DNA of 64,000 nt from Pseudomonas sp. QS1027 (GCF_002814235.1 NZ_PHSU01000022.1:1-64000), one strand, 5' to 3'. Shown: positions 50,615-60,073, numbered from the stretch's first letter. The notes: generated by a model not told the origin, from the letters alone. Made by a program: numbers and translations.

Positions 50615-50848
50615 TCAGCGCGCCGCGTCGACACGGATGCGCAAGGGGTGTGGATCCTGGCCGTTCAATTGAACGCCCTGATGTCGGGTACTGATAAACA
50701 GTAACTGGCCGTCGGGTTCGATGCGAGCACTGATCGAATCACGTTGGATCTCACGGGTTCATAGCGCCAGGGGAAACCTGGCGCCAGCCAGTAAGAATCT
50801 AACGGATTTATCGGCAAACGCCAGTTTTCTACAGGCGCTGCCTGCCAT
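50615..50848 (-). pseudogene. Decayed small gene (78-codon frame with internal TGA)
   Basis: ATG at 50848 follows directly on the stop of the upstream gene (TGAATG), as in a coupled operon. Codon 30 is TGA (50759-50761). After it the frame gives a protein-like tail, TREIQRDSISARIEPDGQLL then FISTRHQGVQLNGQ, to a stop at 50615. Before the stop, another frame gives an equally natural peptide, VENWRLPINPLDSYWLAPGF then PWRYEP, which would join the tail as EP-TREIQRD. So one or two small indels are likely. No functional start exists after the TGA. Confidence 0.35.
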
Positions 50849-51469
50849 TCAGGCGCTGAGGATCAGGCTCTGGGGTTTCTCTTTCAGCAGCACCACCGTC
50901 CGCGGGATCGGCTTCATGGTGAATTTACGGCGGCTGCCGAAGGTGCCCTGGGTCTCGTAGGTCTGGCCCGGCTTGACCTTGTTCACGTCGTAGCGCAGGT
51001 AGCGCGGGATCGAGCCCTTGAAGAAGGTGATTTCCTCGCTGAGGACATGCACCGGAATACCCGGTTCGGTCTGGGCAACCAGCCGGAGGGTGGCCAGGGT
51101 GTTGTCCTGGGTGCCGATCATCGGCACCAGCGCCGCGCTGAGGTAGAGGTACCCCGGTGGGCTCAGATGAAAGGTTTCTTCCTGGTTGTCCCGACGCCAG
51201 CGGAAGCTGTACTTGATGTCCGGCAGCAGCGAAGTACCGGCGACACTCAGGTCGATGTCGATCTCGACCTTGCAGTTACGCTTGAGGTCCGCCGGCAGTT
51301 CGAAGGTAAAGCGCCAGGGCGACTGGTCGGGAAGCTGCGCGCTGGTCCAGGTCCCCAGCAGGGTGTCGCTGCAGCGGTTGCGCAGGGTGATACGGGTTTC
51401 GGCCTTGGCCGGGATCCTGTAGTCCGCCGGGAAGTGGAAAACAGCGGTCACGACGTTTTTTGCGGTCAT
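50849..51469 (-). CDS. Beta-rich protein of unknown function
   Basis: A 206-aa protein without a signal peptide (MTAKNVVTAVFHFPADYRIP). Strand-rich patterns occur throughout (FTFELPADLKRNCKVEIDID, IPVHVLSEEITFFKGSIPRY, RTVVLLKEKPQSLIL). I do not recognise a characterised family. It is separated from plsB by 108 bp on the same strand and is followed at once by the decayed 78-codon gene. The N-terminal half has alternating hydrophobic strands suggesting an immunoglobulin-like fold; this is inference. Confidence 0.7.
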   Translation of the reverse strand: MTAKNVVTAVFHFPADYRIPAKAETRITLRNRCSDTLLGTWTSAQLPDQSPWRFTFELPADLKRNCKVEIDIDLSVAGTSLLPDIKYSFRWRRDNQEETFHLSPPGYLYLSAALVPMIGTQDNTLATLRLVAQTEPGIPVHVLSEEITFFKGSIPRYLRYDVNKVKPGQTYETQGTFGSRRKFTMKPIPRTVVLLKEKPQSLILSA

Positions 51470-51577
51470 CTCGATGTCCTTATCGAACGCGTCAAAGGCA
51501 ACGCAAGATTGAGTCTACACGGGCCTTTGCGCTTGAAAACCGGCGGAGAAGCATCCTTGCTGCTTTACCGAATGGTC

Positions 51578-54103
51578 TTACATGTGGGTCTCGCCTTGTC
51601 CCACGTCAGGACCTGACTCAGGGCTCTGTTCGGCGGCATCTTCGCTACGATGCAGCGCCACCTGGCGAATCGACAGGCGAATTTCCGCCGGCAGTACCCG
51701 TTTCGCCGCGCCCTCGGCCAGCTCGCCGAGCAGTTCGTGATAGCCCAGTTTGCCGGCGGCGTCGCGGCGCAGTACATCGAGGTCGAGCAGGGTCTGGATA
51801 AAGTGGCGGAACAGGCTCTTGTCGAAAAACTCCGGGGCATTCAGGCCATGGAGAATCGACAGGCGCTGGGCCATGACCGTACACAGGTCTTCCAGCTCCT
51901 CGGCGCTGATGCTGTGCTGGCCGCTGTTGAGCAGCAGCGAGATGGCCATGTAGAAACGTTGCAGGGTCTGGGCGATGCTCCGCGACAGCAGGGTCAACAG
52001 CACGAAGTGCCGCGAACTCGGCGCCGGGCGCAGGTAGACCTCGTTCTCCAGGCGCAGCAGGCCCTGTTCGACAAAGGCTTCCAGCCATTGGTCGATCACC
52101 GCGTCCAGTTCGTCCAGTGACCAGCGGATGAACAGCTCCGCCTGCAGGTACGGATAGAGCGCCCGGCTGTAGCGCAGGATCTGTTCGCGGCTCATGCGCG
52201 AGGCGCTTTGGAAGAAGCTCGCCAGCAATGAAGGCAGGGCGAAGATATGCAGCACGTTGTTGCGGTAATAGGTCATCAGGACGGCGTTCTGCTCGTCCAG
52301 ATAGAGGATCTTGCCCAGGGCATCGCTTTGCTCGGCCAGCAGGTCCATGTCCTTGACGTGCTGGATCAGCGCGCGACCGTCGCCTTCCGGCAGGGTGGTG
52401 TGGGGCGAGTACGGCACGCGGCGCAACAGCGCCAGGTAGAGATCGAGGACCCGGGCCATGGCGCGATCGTCGAGGGCCAGGCGGGTGGTCGAGAGCAGCG
52501 CCAGGGCCACCAGGTTCACCGGGTTGATCGCCGCGGCTTCGTTCAGGTGGCGGGCGACGCGCTCGCCGAGGCGGTGGGTGGTTTCATTGAGCCAGGCCGG
52601 GCGGAATTGCGGACCCAGTTCCTGGGCGCGCCAGTCCGGTTGTTCCTGGTCGAGGAACTCGGCCAGCTTGATCGGCTCGCCGAAGTTGACCGCGACCTGG
52701 CCGAAGCGCTGCTTGAGCGCGCCGATGACCTTGAAGATGTCGAAGATCGATTCTTTCTTCTTGCTCGCGCCGCGCAGTTCGCCCAGGTAGGTGCGACCTT
52801 CCAGCACCCGCTCGTAGCCGATGTACACCGGGATGAAGACGATCGGCATGCGCGAGGAGCGCAGGAAGCTGCGCAGGGTGATGGCCAGCATGCCGGTCTT
52901 CGGCCGCAGCATGCGCCCGGTCCGCGAGCGGCCGCCTTCGACGAAGTACTCGACCGGGAAACCCTTGGTGAACAGGGTGTGCAGGTATTCGTTGAACACC
53001 GAGGTGTAGAGCGGGTTGCCCTTGAAGGTGCGACGCATGAAGAACGCCCCGCCGCGGCGCAGCAGGCTGCCGATCACCGGCATGTTGAGGTTGATCCCGG
53101 CGGCGATGTGCGGCGGGGTCAGGCCGTTGCGAAACAGCAGGTAGGACAGCAGCAGGTAGTCGATATGGCTGCGGTGGCAGGGAACGTAGATGACTTCATG
53201 GCCCTGGGCCACGGCCTGCACGCCTTCGATATGGTTGACCTTGATGCCGTCGTAGATCTTGTTCCAGAACCAGCTCAGCACCACTTCGAGGAAGCGGATC
53301 GCGGTGTAGGTGTAGTCCGAGGCGATCTCGTTGCCGTAGCGCAGGGCCTGGGCCTGGGCTTTTTCCAGGGAGATGTTCTCGCGCTGGGCTTCCTCGAGGA
53401 TCGCCTGGCGCACCATCGGTTCGTTGACCAGGCCCTTGACCAGGTTGCGCCGGTGGGAAATGTCCGGGCCGATCACCGCGGCCTTGAGGTTGCGCAGGTG
53501 CACCCGCAGGATCCGTTGGGCCATGCGCACGGTGCGTTCATGACCCTTGTTGTGTTCGATCAGGCCGCGCAGGTGGATCGGCGCGGAGAACTGCACGCGG
53601 GTCTTGCGCCCGAGAATCAGGATGCTCAGCAGGCGACGCAGGCGCCCGGTGACCGCCCAGCTGTCGGCGAACAGCAGTTTCCAGGGGCTCGACTCACTGT
53701 CCGGCGACTGGCCCCAGAACACGCTGACCGGGATGATCAGGGCGTCCTCGGCGGGGTTTTCGCTCAGGGCGTTGACCAGGCGGGTCAGGGTCGGTGGCGC
53801 GCCGCGCTTGTCCTGGCGGCCGAGCCAGTCGGGCTCGGGGGTCAGGTAGAAGAACGCTGCCGGCTCCATGAGCGAACCGACCGACACCGGCAGCACGGGG
53901 CGTGGCAGGCCGGCCTTGGTGCATTCGCGGTCGACCACGGCGAGGTCGGTCAGCGAGGGCGATTGCAGGACGTAGAACACCGGCCGACTGCGGTCGAGGT
54001 CGAGGGTCAGCGACGATTGGTTGATCGTCTCCGAGCGCACCCACAGGTACAGGAGGCGGCGCAAGGTACCAAACACGAGACGGCGGAACGGAGAACGGGT
54101 CAT
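51578..54103 (-). CDS. plsB: Glycerol-3-phosphate 1-O-acyltransferase PlsB
   Basis: An 841-aa membrane-associated acyltransferase that adds the first acyl chain to glycerol-3-phosphate in phospholipid synthesis. Acyltransferase block I is VPCHRSHIDYLLLSY (catalytic HxxxxD, about residue 308), a block follows at GGAFFMRRTFKGN, block III is FVEGGRSRTGRMLRPKTG (about 385) and block IV is IVFIPVYIGYERV. Length fits the family. The 5' end faces the cold-shock gene across about 245 bp of divergent promoter region. Confidence 0.95.
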   Translation of the reverse strand: MTRSPFRRLVFGTLRRLLYLWVRSETINQSSLTLDLDRSRPVFYVLQSPSLTDLAVVDRECTKAGLPRPVLPVSVGSLMEPAAFFYLTPEPDWLGRQDKRGAPPTLTRLVNALSENPAEDALIIPVSVFWGQSPDSESSPWKLLFADSWAVTGRLRRLLSILILGRKTRVQFSAPIHLRGLIEHNKGHERTVRMAQRILRVHLRNLKAAVIGPDISHRRNLVKGLVNEPMVRQAILEEAQRENISLEKAQAQALRYGNEIASDYTYTAIRFLEVVLSWFWNKIYDGIKVNHIEGVQAVAQGHEVIYVPCHRSHIDYLLLSYLLFRNGLTPPHIAAGINLNMPVIGSLLRRGGAFFMRRTFKGNPLYTSVFNEYLHTLFTKGFPVEYFVEGGRSRTGRMLRPKTGMLAITLRSFLRSSRMPIVFIPVYIGYERVLEGRTYLGELRGASKKKESIFDIFKVIGALKQRFGQVAVNFGEPIKLAEFLDQEQPDWRAQELGPQFRPAWLNETTHRLGERVARHLNEAAAINPVNLVALALLSTTRLALDDRAMARVLDLYLALLRRVPYSPHTTLPEGDGRALIQHVKDMDLLAEQSDALGKILYLDEQNAVLMTYYRNNVLHIFALPSLLASFFQSASRMSREQILRYSRALYPYLQAELFIRWSLDELDAVIDQWLEAFVEQGLLRLENEVYLRPAPSSRHFVLLTLLSRSIAQTLQRFYMAISLLLNSGQHSISAEELEDLCTVMAQRLSILHGLNAPEFFDKSLFRHFIQTLLDLDVLRRDAAGKLGYHELLGELAEGAAKRVLPAEIRLSIRQVALHRSEDAAEQSPESGPDVGQGETHM

Positions 54104-54204
54104 ACGGCTTCTGCAGGCAAATGGATTGAACCGAGCGTTTGCTCGGGGCGGCTAGTGTGCCGTATTCCCTGAAAATCGGCAAAAACGCGGCGAACTAATA
54201 TTGA

Positions 54205-54232
54205 TTGAGAGTTTTTTGACCTGTCTTATACT
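54205..54232 (+). promoter_or_regulatory. Sigma-70 type promoter of the cold-shock gene
   Basis: TTGAGA (54205-54210), a 16-bp spacer and TATACT (54227-54232). Transcription from here gives a 5' leader of about 110 bases before the ATG, as is usual for csp genes. Confidence 0.55.
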
Positions 54233-54348
54233 CGGTCGTTCGCCATGAGCGGTAGGATTCATCCCCACAGCACGCTGTTCTGGCGACGCAGCAGGCAGGG
54301 CCCGTCGAGCCGGGCCCACCCCACAATAACAAGACGGAGTACGGATTC

Positions 54349-54558
54349 ATGGCAACTCGCGAGACGGGCAATGTGAAGTGGTTCAACGATGCCAAGGGCT
54401 ACGGCTTTATCCTGCGCGAAGACGGGGCGGATGTGTTTGTGCACTACCGCGCGATTCGTGGCGAAGGCCACCGCTCCCTGGCCGAAGGGCAGCAGGTGGA
54501 GTACGCGGTAGTGGAAGGGCAGAAAGGCCTGCAGGCCGAGGATGTGGTCGGGCTGTAA
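54349..54558 (+). CDS. Cold-shock domain protein
   Basis: A 69-aa single cold-shock domain (OB fold) with RNP1 KGYGFI and RNP2 VFVHY, aromatic residues for single-strand RNA/DNA binding, and the start GNVKWFNDAKG. It acts as an RNA chaperone. Compared with typical CspA it has LREDGADVFVHYRAI in place of the Q-D-G-G-P-D-V-F-V-H-F segment. The roughly 110-base leader (54240-54348) may fold with temperature. A hairpin lies just after its stop. Confidence 0.93.
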   Translation: MATRETGNVKWFNDAKGYGFILREDGADVFVHYRAIRGEGHRSLAEGQQVEYAVVEGQKGLQAEDVVGL

Positions 54559-54563
54559 GTGAG

Positions 54564-54588
54564 AGGGGCTTGCTGTGGCAAGCCCCCT
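54564..54588. terminator. Hairpin between convergent cold-shock and hypothetical genes
   Basis: GGGGCTTGC-TGTG-GCAAGCCCC, a perfect 9-bp stem six bases after the cold-shock stop. No T run follows on either strand, so it may be an mRNA-protecting hairpin or a weak terminator. Confidence 0.5.
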
Positions 54589-54606
54589 GCCCAGAGTCGG
54601 TGAGCG

Positions 54607-54984
54607 TCAGGCCGTACGCCAGGTGATCTCTTCTTCGCCATCGGCGCTGATGCGGATCCAGCGATCGGCGGTCTCCTCGCCTTCTTCCTCGACCCAGCTC
54701 CCCGGGGCACAACGCACTTCCACGTTCAGCGCGGCAAAGGCCGCGCGGGCGCAGGCGATGTCGTCGTCCCACGGGGTCTGGTCGCTTTCCAGGTACAGGC
54801 TGTTCCATTTGCCCACGGCCTTGGGCAACCAGGTCACCGGCACGCTGCCGGCCTGGCACTTCCAGGTCTGGCCTTTCTGGACCCAGTCGCTGCAAGGTCC
54901 CAGCGCGGCGCCGAGCCAGGCGGCAACGGCCTTGTGATCGACGTCGTCGTCCTTGAGGTAAATCTCGATATCGGGCTGGCGCAT
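54607..54984 (-). CDS. Conserved small protein of unknown function
   Basis: A 125-aa acidic soluble protein (MRQPDIEIYLKDDDVDHKAV, DWVQKGQTWKCQAGSVPVTW, LYLESDQTPWDDDIACARAA). The ATG at 54984 follows GAGGA closely and gives a compact protein; longer upstream frames are composition artefacts. I do not recognise a family with known function. It follows rlmA on the same strand and may be its operon partner. Confidence 0.75.
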   Translation of the reverse strand: MRQPDIEIYLKDDDVDHKAVAAWLGAALGPCSDWVQKGQTWKCQAGSVPVTWLPKAVGKWNSLYLESDQTPWDDDIACARAAFAALNVEVRCAPGSWVEEEGEETADRWIRISADGEEEITWRTA

Positions 54985-55069
54985 GGAAATCCTCGCTGCG
55001 GTTGTTCGAAAAATCCATTCGCGGATTTTGCCGGCCTTGAACCCGTGTCCAAGGCCATGAAGAGTGGGG

Positions 55070-55879
55070 TTATTGCAAAACGAAGTAATCGTAGCGCATC
55101 GACACGCTGACCTCGAACGGCTCCGGCTGTTCGATGACCTGCGCCCGGCGCTCGGCGCTGGCACGCCAGCCGTGAGGCGTCATGGCCAGCAGATTCGCCC
55201 GGTCCTGGGCGCTGGCCAGGCTCAGCTTGAACTCCAGCACTTCGCTGTGTTGCAGCGTCATGCCTTCCGGCACCAGGGCCAGGTGCTTGTCGTCGGTGTA
55301 TTCGCGCACTTCATCGTACAGGCGCTCGCGCAATTCCATCAGATGCCCGCTGGTCGGTCCGACTTTCATCAGGCCGCCGCCGGGGCTCAGCAGGCGCTTG
55401 GCCTCCTGCCAGTCCAACGGGCTGAACACGCTGGCGATGAACTGGCAGCTGGCGTCGGCCAATGGCACCCGCGCCATGCTGGCGATCAACCAGGTCAGTT
55501 GCGGGTTGCGTCGGCAGGCACGCTTGACCGCTTCGCGGGAAATATCCAGCGCATAGCCGTCAGCCGTGGGCAGCGCCTCGGCCAGTTGCGCGGTGTAGTA
55601 GCCCTCGCCACAACCGATATCGACCCAGCGCCCCGGCGCCCGTTCGGCCGCCAGTTCCGCCAGGCGGCGGGCCACCGGCGCGTAGTGGCCGGCATTGAGG
55701 AAATCCCGTCGGGCTTCGACCATGGCCAGGTTGTCGCCCGGGTCGCGGCTGTTCTTGTGCTGCACCGGCAACAGGTTCAGGTAACCCTGGCGTGCCCGGT
55801 CGAAACGGTGCCCGACCGGACAGGTCACGCCGTTGTCGACCGCGCTCAGGGGGGCGCTGCAGAGAGGGCAGGTGAGCAT
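55070..55879 (-). CDS. rlmA: 23S rRNA (guanine) methyltransferase, RlmA type
   Basis: A 269-aa enzyme with an N-terminal zinc site (CPLC...CPVGH, residues 4-24), the segment FDRARQGYLNLLPVQHKNSR, and a Rossmann SAM-binding domain (WVDIGCGEGYYTAQLAEALP). It resembles RlmA/RrmA, which methylates G745 of 23S rRNA (or G748 in the Gram-positive branch). The start at 55879 shares a base with the dapE stop (TGATG), showing coupled translation. Zinc Cys residues are intact. Confidence 0.88.
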   Translation of the reverse strand: MLTCPLCSAPLSAVDNGVTCPVGHRFDRARQGYLNLLPVQHKNSRDPGDNLAMVEARRDFLNAGHYAPVARRLAELAAERAPGRWVDIGCGEGYYTAQLAEALPTADGYALDISREAVKRACRRNPQLTWLIASMARVPLADASCQFIASVFSPLDWQEAKRLLSPGGGLMKVGPTSGHLMELRERLYDEVREYTDDKHLALVPEGMTLQHSEVLEFKLSLASAQDRANLLAMTPHGWRASAERRAQVIEQPEPFEVSVSMRYDYFVLQ

Positions 55880-57030
55880 CAGGCAAGCAACTTGATCAGG
55901 GTCTGGTAGTAGATTTCGGTCAGCACGTCGAGGTCGCTGGCCAGGACCCGTTCGTTGACCTGGTGAATGGTCGCGTTGACCGGGCCCAACTCGACCACCT
56001 GGGTGCCGAGGGTGGCGATAAAGCGCCCGTCGGAGGTGCCGCCGCTGGTGGAGGCCTTGGTGTCGCGCCCGGTGATGGTCTTGATGCTCGCCGATACCGC
56101 ATCGAGCAGCGCGCCGGGTTCGGTCAGGAACGGCAGGCCGGACAGCGCCCATTCCACGTGCCAGTCCAGGCCGTGCTTGTCGAGGATCGCCGTGACCCGC
56201 TGTTGCAGGCCTTCGACCGTGGACTCGGTGGAGAAACGGAAGTTGAACAACGCCACCAGCTCGCCGGCGATCACGTTGGTCGCGCCGGTCCCCGAGTTGA
56301 GGTTGGAAATCTGGAAGCTGGTCGGCGGGAAGAAGGCGTTGCCGTCGTCCCAGTGCTCGGCGGCCAGTTCGGCCAGGGCCGGAGCGGCCAGGTGGATCGG
56401 GTTTTTCGCCAGGTGCGGGTAGGCCACATGACCTTGCACGCCGCGTACGGTGAGCTTGGCGCCGAGGGAACCACGGCGGCCGTTCTTGACTACGTCACCG
56501 ACCAGGGTGGTACTCGATGGCTCGCCGACGATGCACCAGTCCAGGCGCTCTTTACGCGCGGCCAGGCGCTCGACCACAGCCTTGGTGCCGTGGTGGGCCG
56601 GGCCTTCTTCGTCGCTGGTGATCAGGAAGGCGACCGAACCGCGGTGGTCCGGGTAGTCGCCGACAAAACGCTCGGCGGCCACCAGCATCGCGGCCAGGCT
56701 GCCTTTCATGTCGGCCGCGCCGCGCCCGCAGAGCATGCCGTGCTCGTCGATCAAGGCATCGAACGGATCGTTCTGCCAGGCCTGCAAGGGGCCGGTGGGC
56801 ACCACGTCGGTATGACCGGCGAAACACAGCACCGGGCCTTCATGCTTGCCATGGGAGGCCCAGAAGTTGTCGACGTCTTCGATACGCATCGGCTCGAGCT
56901 TGAAACCGGCATCGCCCAGGCGCTGCATCATCAGCTTCTGGCAGTCGGCATCGACCGGGGTCACGGAAGGGCGGCGGATCAGGTCGCAAGCGAGTTGCAG
57001 AGTCGGCGAAAGGTCGGCGTGGGCCGTCAT
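55879..57030 (-). CDS. dapE: Succinyl-diaminopimelate desuccinylase
   Basis: A 383-aa M20-family dizinc hydrolase that turns N-succinyl-LL-DAP into LL-DAP in lysine and peptidoglycan synthesis. Metal and catalytic residues lie in FAGHTDVVPTGP (His, Asp), CGRGAADMKGSLA (Asp), TSDEEGPAHHGT (Glu-Glu), GEPSST and a C-terminal His region TGRDTKASTSGGTSDGRF. dapD of the same pathway is at 62.7 kb. Confidence 0.95.
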   Translation of the reverse strand: MTAHADLSPTLQLACDLIRRPSVTPVDADCQKLMMQRLGDAGFKLEPMRIEDVDNFWASHGKHEGPVLCFAGHTDVVPTGPLQAWQNDPFDALIDEHGMLCGRGAADMKGSLAAMLVAAERFVGDYPDHRGSVAFLITSDEEGPAHHGTKAVVERLAARKERLDWCIVGEPSSTTLVGDVVKNGRRGSLGAKLTVRGVQGHVAYPHLAKNPIHLAAPALAELAAEHWDDGNAFFPPTSFQISNLNSGTGATNVIAGELVALFNFRFSTESTVEGLQQRVTAILDKHGLDWHVEWALSGLPFLTEPGALLDAVSASIKTITGRDTKASTSGGTSDGRFIATLGTQVVELGPVNATIHQVNERVLASDLDVLTEIYYQTLIKLLA

Positions 57031-57047
57031 GGGAAAGCTCCGGTGCT

Positions 57048-57140
57048 TTTTTGCAGGAGCTGGCTGGCAGGGATTCAGACGAGGCGGTGAATCTGGATCA
57101 CCGCGTCGCCTGGATCGCCGGCAAGCCGGCTCCTACACGG
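57048..57140. repeat. REP/BIME element near dapE
   Basis: GCAGGAGCTGGCTGGCAGGG and GCCGGCAAGCCGGCTCCTACAC form a degraded REP pair just upstream of the dapE start and downstream of ndvB. Confidence 0.6.
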
Positions 57141-57173
57141 GTAGGGGCGCGCAAAGGGTGGATATCTTAAAGC

Positions 57174-57203
57174 AAAACGGCGGCCCGCAGGCCGCCGTTT
57201 CGT
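57174..57203 (-). terminator. Rho-independent terminator after the NdvB-type gene
   Basis: Read on the minus strand: AAACGGCGGCC-TGC-GGGCCGCCGTTTTGCTTT, an 11-bp stem followed by T-rich sequence, 15 bases after the stop. Confidence 0.85.
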
Positions 57204-57217
57204 GTCGTGTATCGCGT

Positions 57218-59809
57218 TTATGCGACGGCTGCCGGCTCCGGCTCGCTGGCCGGTTTCGGCAGCGAGGAGACGAACGCCATGATCAGTGCCGCCAGGTACG
57301 GCAGCGACTGCACCAGCAACATCACCACCCAGAAGCGCATGTCGTTGCTCGGCAAGCCCTGCACCAGGAAGATCCCCAGTGCCGCGGCCCACAACAGCAG
57401 CATGATGAACATCTCTTCCCGGGCTTCCGAAATCGCTACCCAGAAGCCGTGGTTATCGGCGTTTTTCGGCGTGCGGAAGAACGGAATGCTGCTGGTGAAG
57501 AAGCCGTACAGCACCGCTTTGGCGATGGTGTGGGACAAGGCCAGGCCAGCCAGTGCGGCGGCGAAGGCATCCTTCATGTTGACCCCGACCGCGCGGCGGT
57601 AGAGGAACAGGATCTTGCCGACCTTGAACACGAACAGCGCCAGTGGCGGGATCGCGAAGATCAGCAGCGGCGGATCGACCCGTTGCGGCACGATGATCAT
57701 CGCCGCCGACCAGAGCAGGGCGCCGACGGTGAAGAAGATATTCATGCCGTCGGCTACCCACGGCAACCAGCCCGCGAGGAAGTGGTAGCGCTGGCCACGG
57801 GTCAGCTCGGTGTCCTTGCCGCGCAGCAGGCTGGCGGTGTGCCGCTTGATGATCTGAATCGCCCCGTAGGCCCAGCGGAAACGCTGTTTCTTGAAGTCGA
57901 TAAAGGTATCGGGCATCAGGCCCTTGCCGTAGCTGTCATGGTGATAAGCCGCCGACAGGCCTTTTTCGAAGACCCGCAGGCCCAGCTCGGCATCTTCGCA
58001 GATGCACCAGTCGGCCCAGCCCAGTTCTTCCAGGACCGAGCGACGGGTCATGGTCATGGTGCCGTGCTGGATGATCGCGTCGCGGTCGTTGCGGGTGACC
58101 ATGCCGATATGGAAGAAACCCTTGTATTCCGAGTAGCAGAGCTTCTTGAAGGTGCTTTCGTTCTGGTCGCGGTAGTCCTGGGGCGATTGCACGATGGCGA
58201 TCTTCGGATCGGCGAAGTGCGGCACCATGTGCTTGAGCCAGTTGCGGTCGACGCAGTAGTCCGAGTCGATCACCGCGATGACTTCGGCATCCTTGGCGGT
58301 GTGCGGAATCAGGTAGTTCAGTGCCCCACCCTTGAAACCGGCCAGCGGCGCGACGTGGAAGAAGCGGAAGCGCGGACCGAGGGTTTCGCAGTAGGCCTGC
58401 ACCGGTTCCCAGACCGCCGGGTCCTTGGTGTTGTTGTCGATGATCAGGACTTCGTAGTCCGGATAATCGAGGGCCGCGAGGGCGTCGAGGGTCTGTTTGA
58501 CCATCTCCGGCGGCTCGTTGTAGCACGGCACGTGGATCGAGACTTTCGGCCGGTAGTCCGAGTCGCCTTCCACCGGCAGGAATTCACGCCGGCGCTTGTG
58601 GGTCCAGACCGCCTCGGCCAGTTCGTGGGCCTCGGTCAGCAGGACGATAAACACGCCCAGGGCCCCGATGGCCAGCAGGAAGCCCACCGTCAGGCTGAAC
58701 CAGGTGCTGTATTGCTGGCTGTAGTCGTAGCCGATCCACACCAGCACCGAACCGCAGAGGAACGCGATAAAGGTCAGGAAGGTCCGGCCGCGCTGGCGCA
58801 GGGCCGAGCCGTCGATCATCAGCAGGGTCAGCGAGAGCAGTGCGAGCACCACCGAACCGATGGCCAGTACGCGCCATTGCGGGATCGCCACCACCGGGCC
58901 TTCGAAGTTGAACTTCTGCTGGCGCGCGGCGTTGAACACGCCCCAGTAGGCGCCCACCGAACCTTCGTCGCTGGCCTTCCACGGCTGGTCGAAGGCTTCG
59001 ATCACGAAGTAGTTGAAGCCCTGGCGGTTAAGCTTGTTGACCAGGGTACGCAGGTAAATGGCCTGGTCGGCCTGGGTCGCATCGGCACCGCCACGCATGC
59101 GGCCGTTGCTCGGCCAGCCCACTTCAGAAAGCAGCAGGGGCTTTTTCGGGAACATGCGCTTGAGTTCGCGGGCGCGGTCCAGTACGTACTGGCCGGCCTT
59201 GTCCATGGGGATGAATTCCCAGTAGGGCAGGATGTGCGCGGCGATCAGGTCGACGTGCTTGACCAGTTCCGGGTTGTGTTCCCAGATATGCCACTGTTCC
59301 GAGGTGGTCACCGGCACCTTGACGGCGGCGCGCACGCGGTCGATCAGCACGGCCAGGTCCTTGGCGGTGATTTCCTTGCGGAAGATCGCCTCGTTACCCA
59401 CCACTACCCGCACGACACTGCGGCTGGTGTTGGCCAGTTCGATGGCGCGGGCAATTTCGCGCTCGTTGCGTTCCTGGTCCGGGCTGATCCAGATCCCCAG
59501 GGTCACCCGCAGGCCGAACTCTTCGGCGAGCTTGGGAATATCCTGGAGGGTACCGTCGACCGAGTAGATACGGATGTTGTCCGTCAGCTTGCTCATGATC
59601 TCCAGGTCGCGACGCATTTCATCGTCGGTCGGGTACTGGTCTTTCTGAGGGAATTGTCCCTGCTGGAAAGGCGAGTAGGAGAAGCCAGCGATCTGCTCGG
59701 GCCAGTCAGGCGCCGAAACCGGGCGGTTGATCAACGCCCAGAAACCGGTGAATAGTGCGGCAATTGCCAACACCACGACCAGGTTGAGTCCAAATTTACG
59801 CGATGACAT
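57218..59809 (-). CDS. ndvB: NdvB-type glucan synthase (GH17-GT2 fusion)
   Basis: An 863-aa membrane enzyme. An N-terminal helix (about 8-28) precedes a GH17 glucanase/transglycosylase-like domain (about 38-300) with acid Glu140 in VVVGNEAIF and nucleophile Glu229 in LLLSEVGWPSNG. Three helices (about 315-400) lead to a GT2 synthase domain (DSDYCVDRNW, WCICEDAELGLRVF, KKQRFRWAYGA) and C-terminal helices. It resembles P. aeruginosa NdvB, which makes periplasmic cyclic beta-(1,3)-glucans linked to biofilm antibiotic tolerance. It is divergent from tcdA. Confidence 0.9.
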   Translation of the reverse strand: MSSRKFGLNLVVVLAIAALFTGFWALINRPVSAPDWPEQIAGFSYSPFQQGQFPQKDQYPTDDEMRRDLEIMSKLTDNIRIYSVDGTLQDIPKLAEEFGLRVTLGIWISPDQERNEREIARAIELANTSRSVVRVVVGNEAIFRKEITAKDLAVLIDRVRAAVKVPVTTSEQWHIWEHNPELVKHVDLIAAHILPYWEFIPMDKAGQYVLDRARELKRMFPKKPLLLSEVGWPSNGRMRGGADATQADQAIYLRTLVNKLNRQGFNYFVIEAFDQPWKASDEGSVGAYWGVFNAARQQKFNFEGPVVAIPQWRVLAIGSVVLALLSLTLLMIDGSALRQRGRTFLTFIAFLCGSVLVWIGYDYSQQYSTWFSLTVGFLLAIGALGVFIVLLTEAHELAEAVWTHKRRREFLPVEGDSDYRPKVSIHVPCYNEPPEMVKQTLDALAALDYPDYEVLIIDNNTKDPAVWEPVQAYCETLGPRFRFFHVAPLAGFKGGALNYLIPHTAKDAEVIAVIDSDYCVDRNWLKHMVPHFADPKIAIVQSPQDYRDQNESTFKKLCYSEYKGFFHIGMVTRNDRDAIIQHGTMTMTRRSVLEELGWADWCICEDAELGLRVFEKGLSAAYHHDSYGKGLMPDTFIDFKKQRFRWAYGAIQIIKRHTASLLRGKDTELTRGQRYHFLAGWLPWVADGMNIFFTVGALLWSAAMIIVPQRVDPPLLIFAIPPLALFVFKVGKILFLYRRAVGVNMKDAFAAALAGLALSHTIAKAVLYGFFTSSIPFFRTPKNADNHGFWVAISEAREEMFIMLLLWAAALGIFLVQGLPSNDMRFWVVMLLVQSLPYLAALIMAFVSSLPKPASEPEPAAVA

Positions 59810-60073
59810 AGGTATTTCGGGTTCCGAAAAGGGCTAGAACAGGGAACAGAGCGGCGCGCATCCTACACTTGCTATCCGTCGACCGTACAGCACCGTGGAA
59901 TATGCGCAGGCATTGGGCAATGACACAGGGCTTAAGTTCTTTCCGGATTCTTTGTAGCTCTATTCTCGTCAAAGTGTTGTGATTTAACGCTCATAGGCAG
60001 CCATTCATAGGCTAAAGCTGCCCTCGGCCGGCGCCCGGCCCTATAATGCGCGCCGGTTTTTGGGGTAATGGTC

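Noticed and set aside
50615..50848. Selenocysteine readthrough at the in-frame TGA of the small frame
   Set aside because: No catalytic-looking context and no convincing bacterial SECIS stem just after the TGA; decay by indel explains the two natural-looking frames better.
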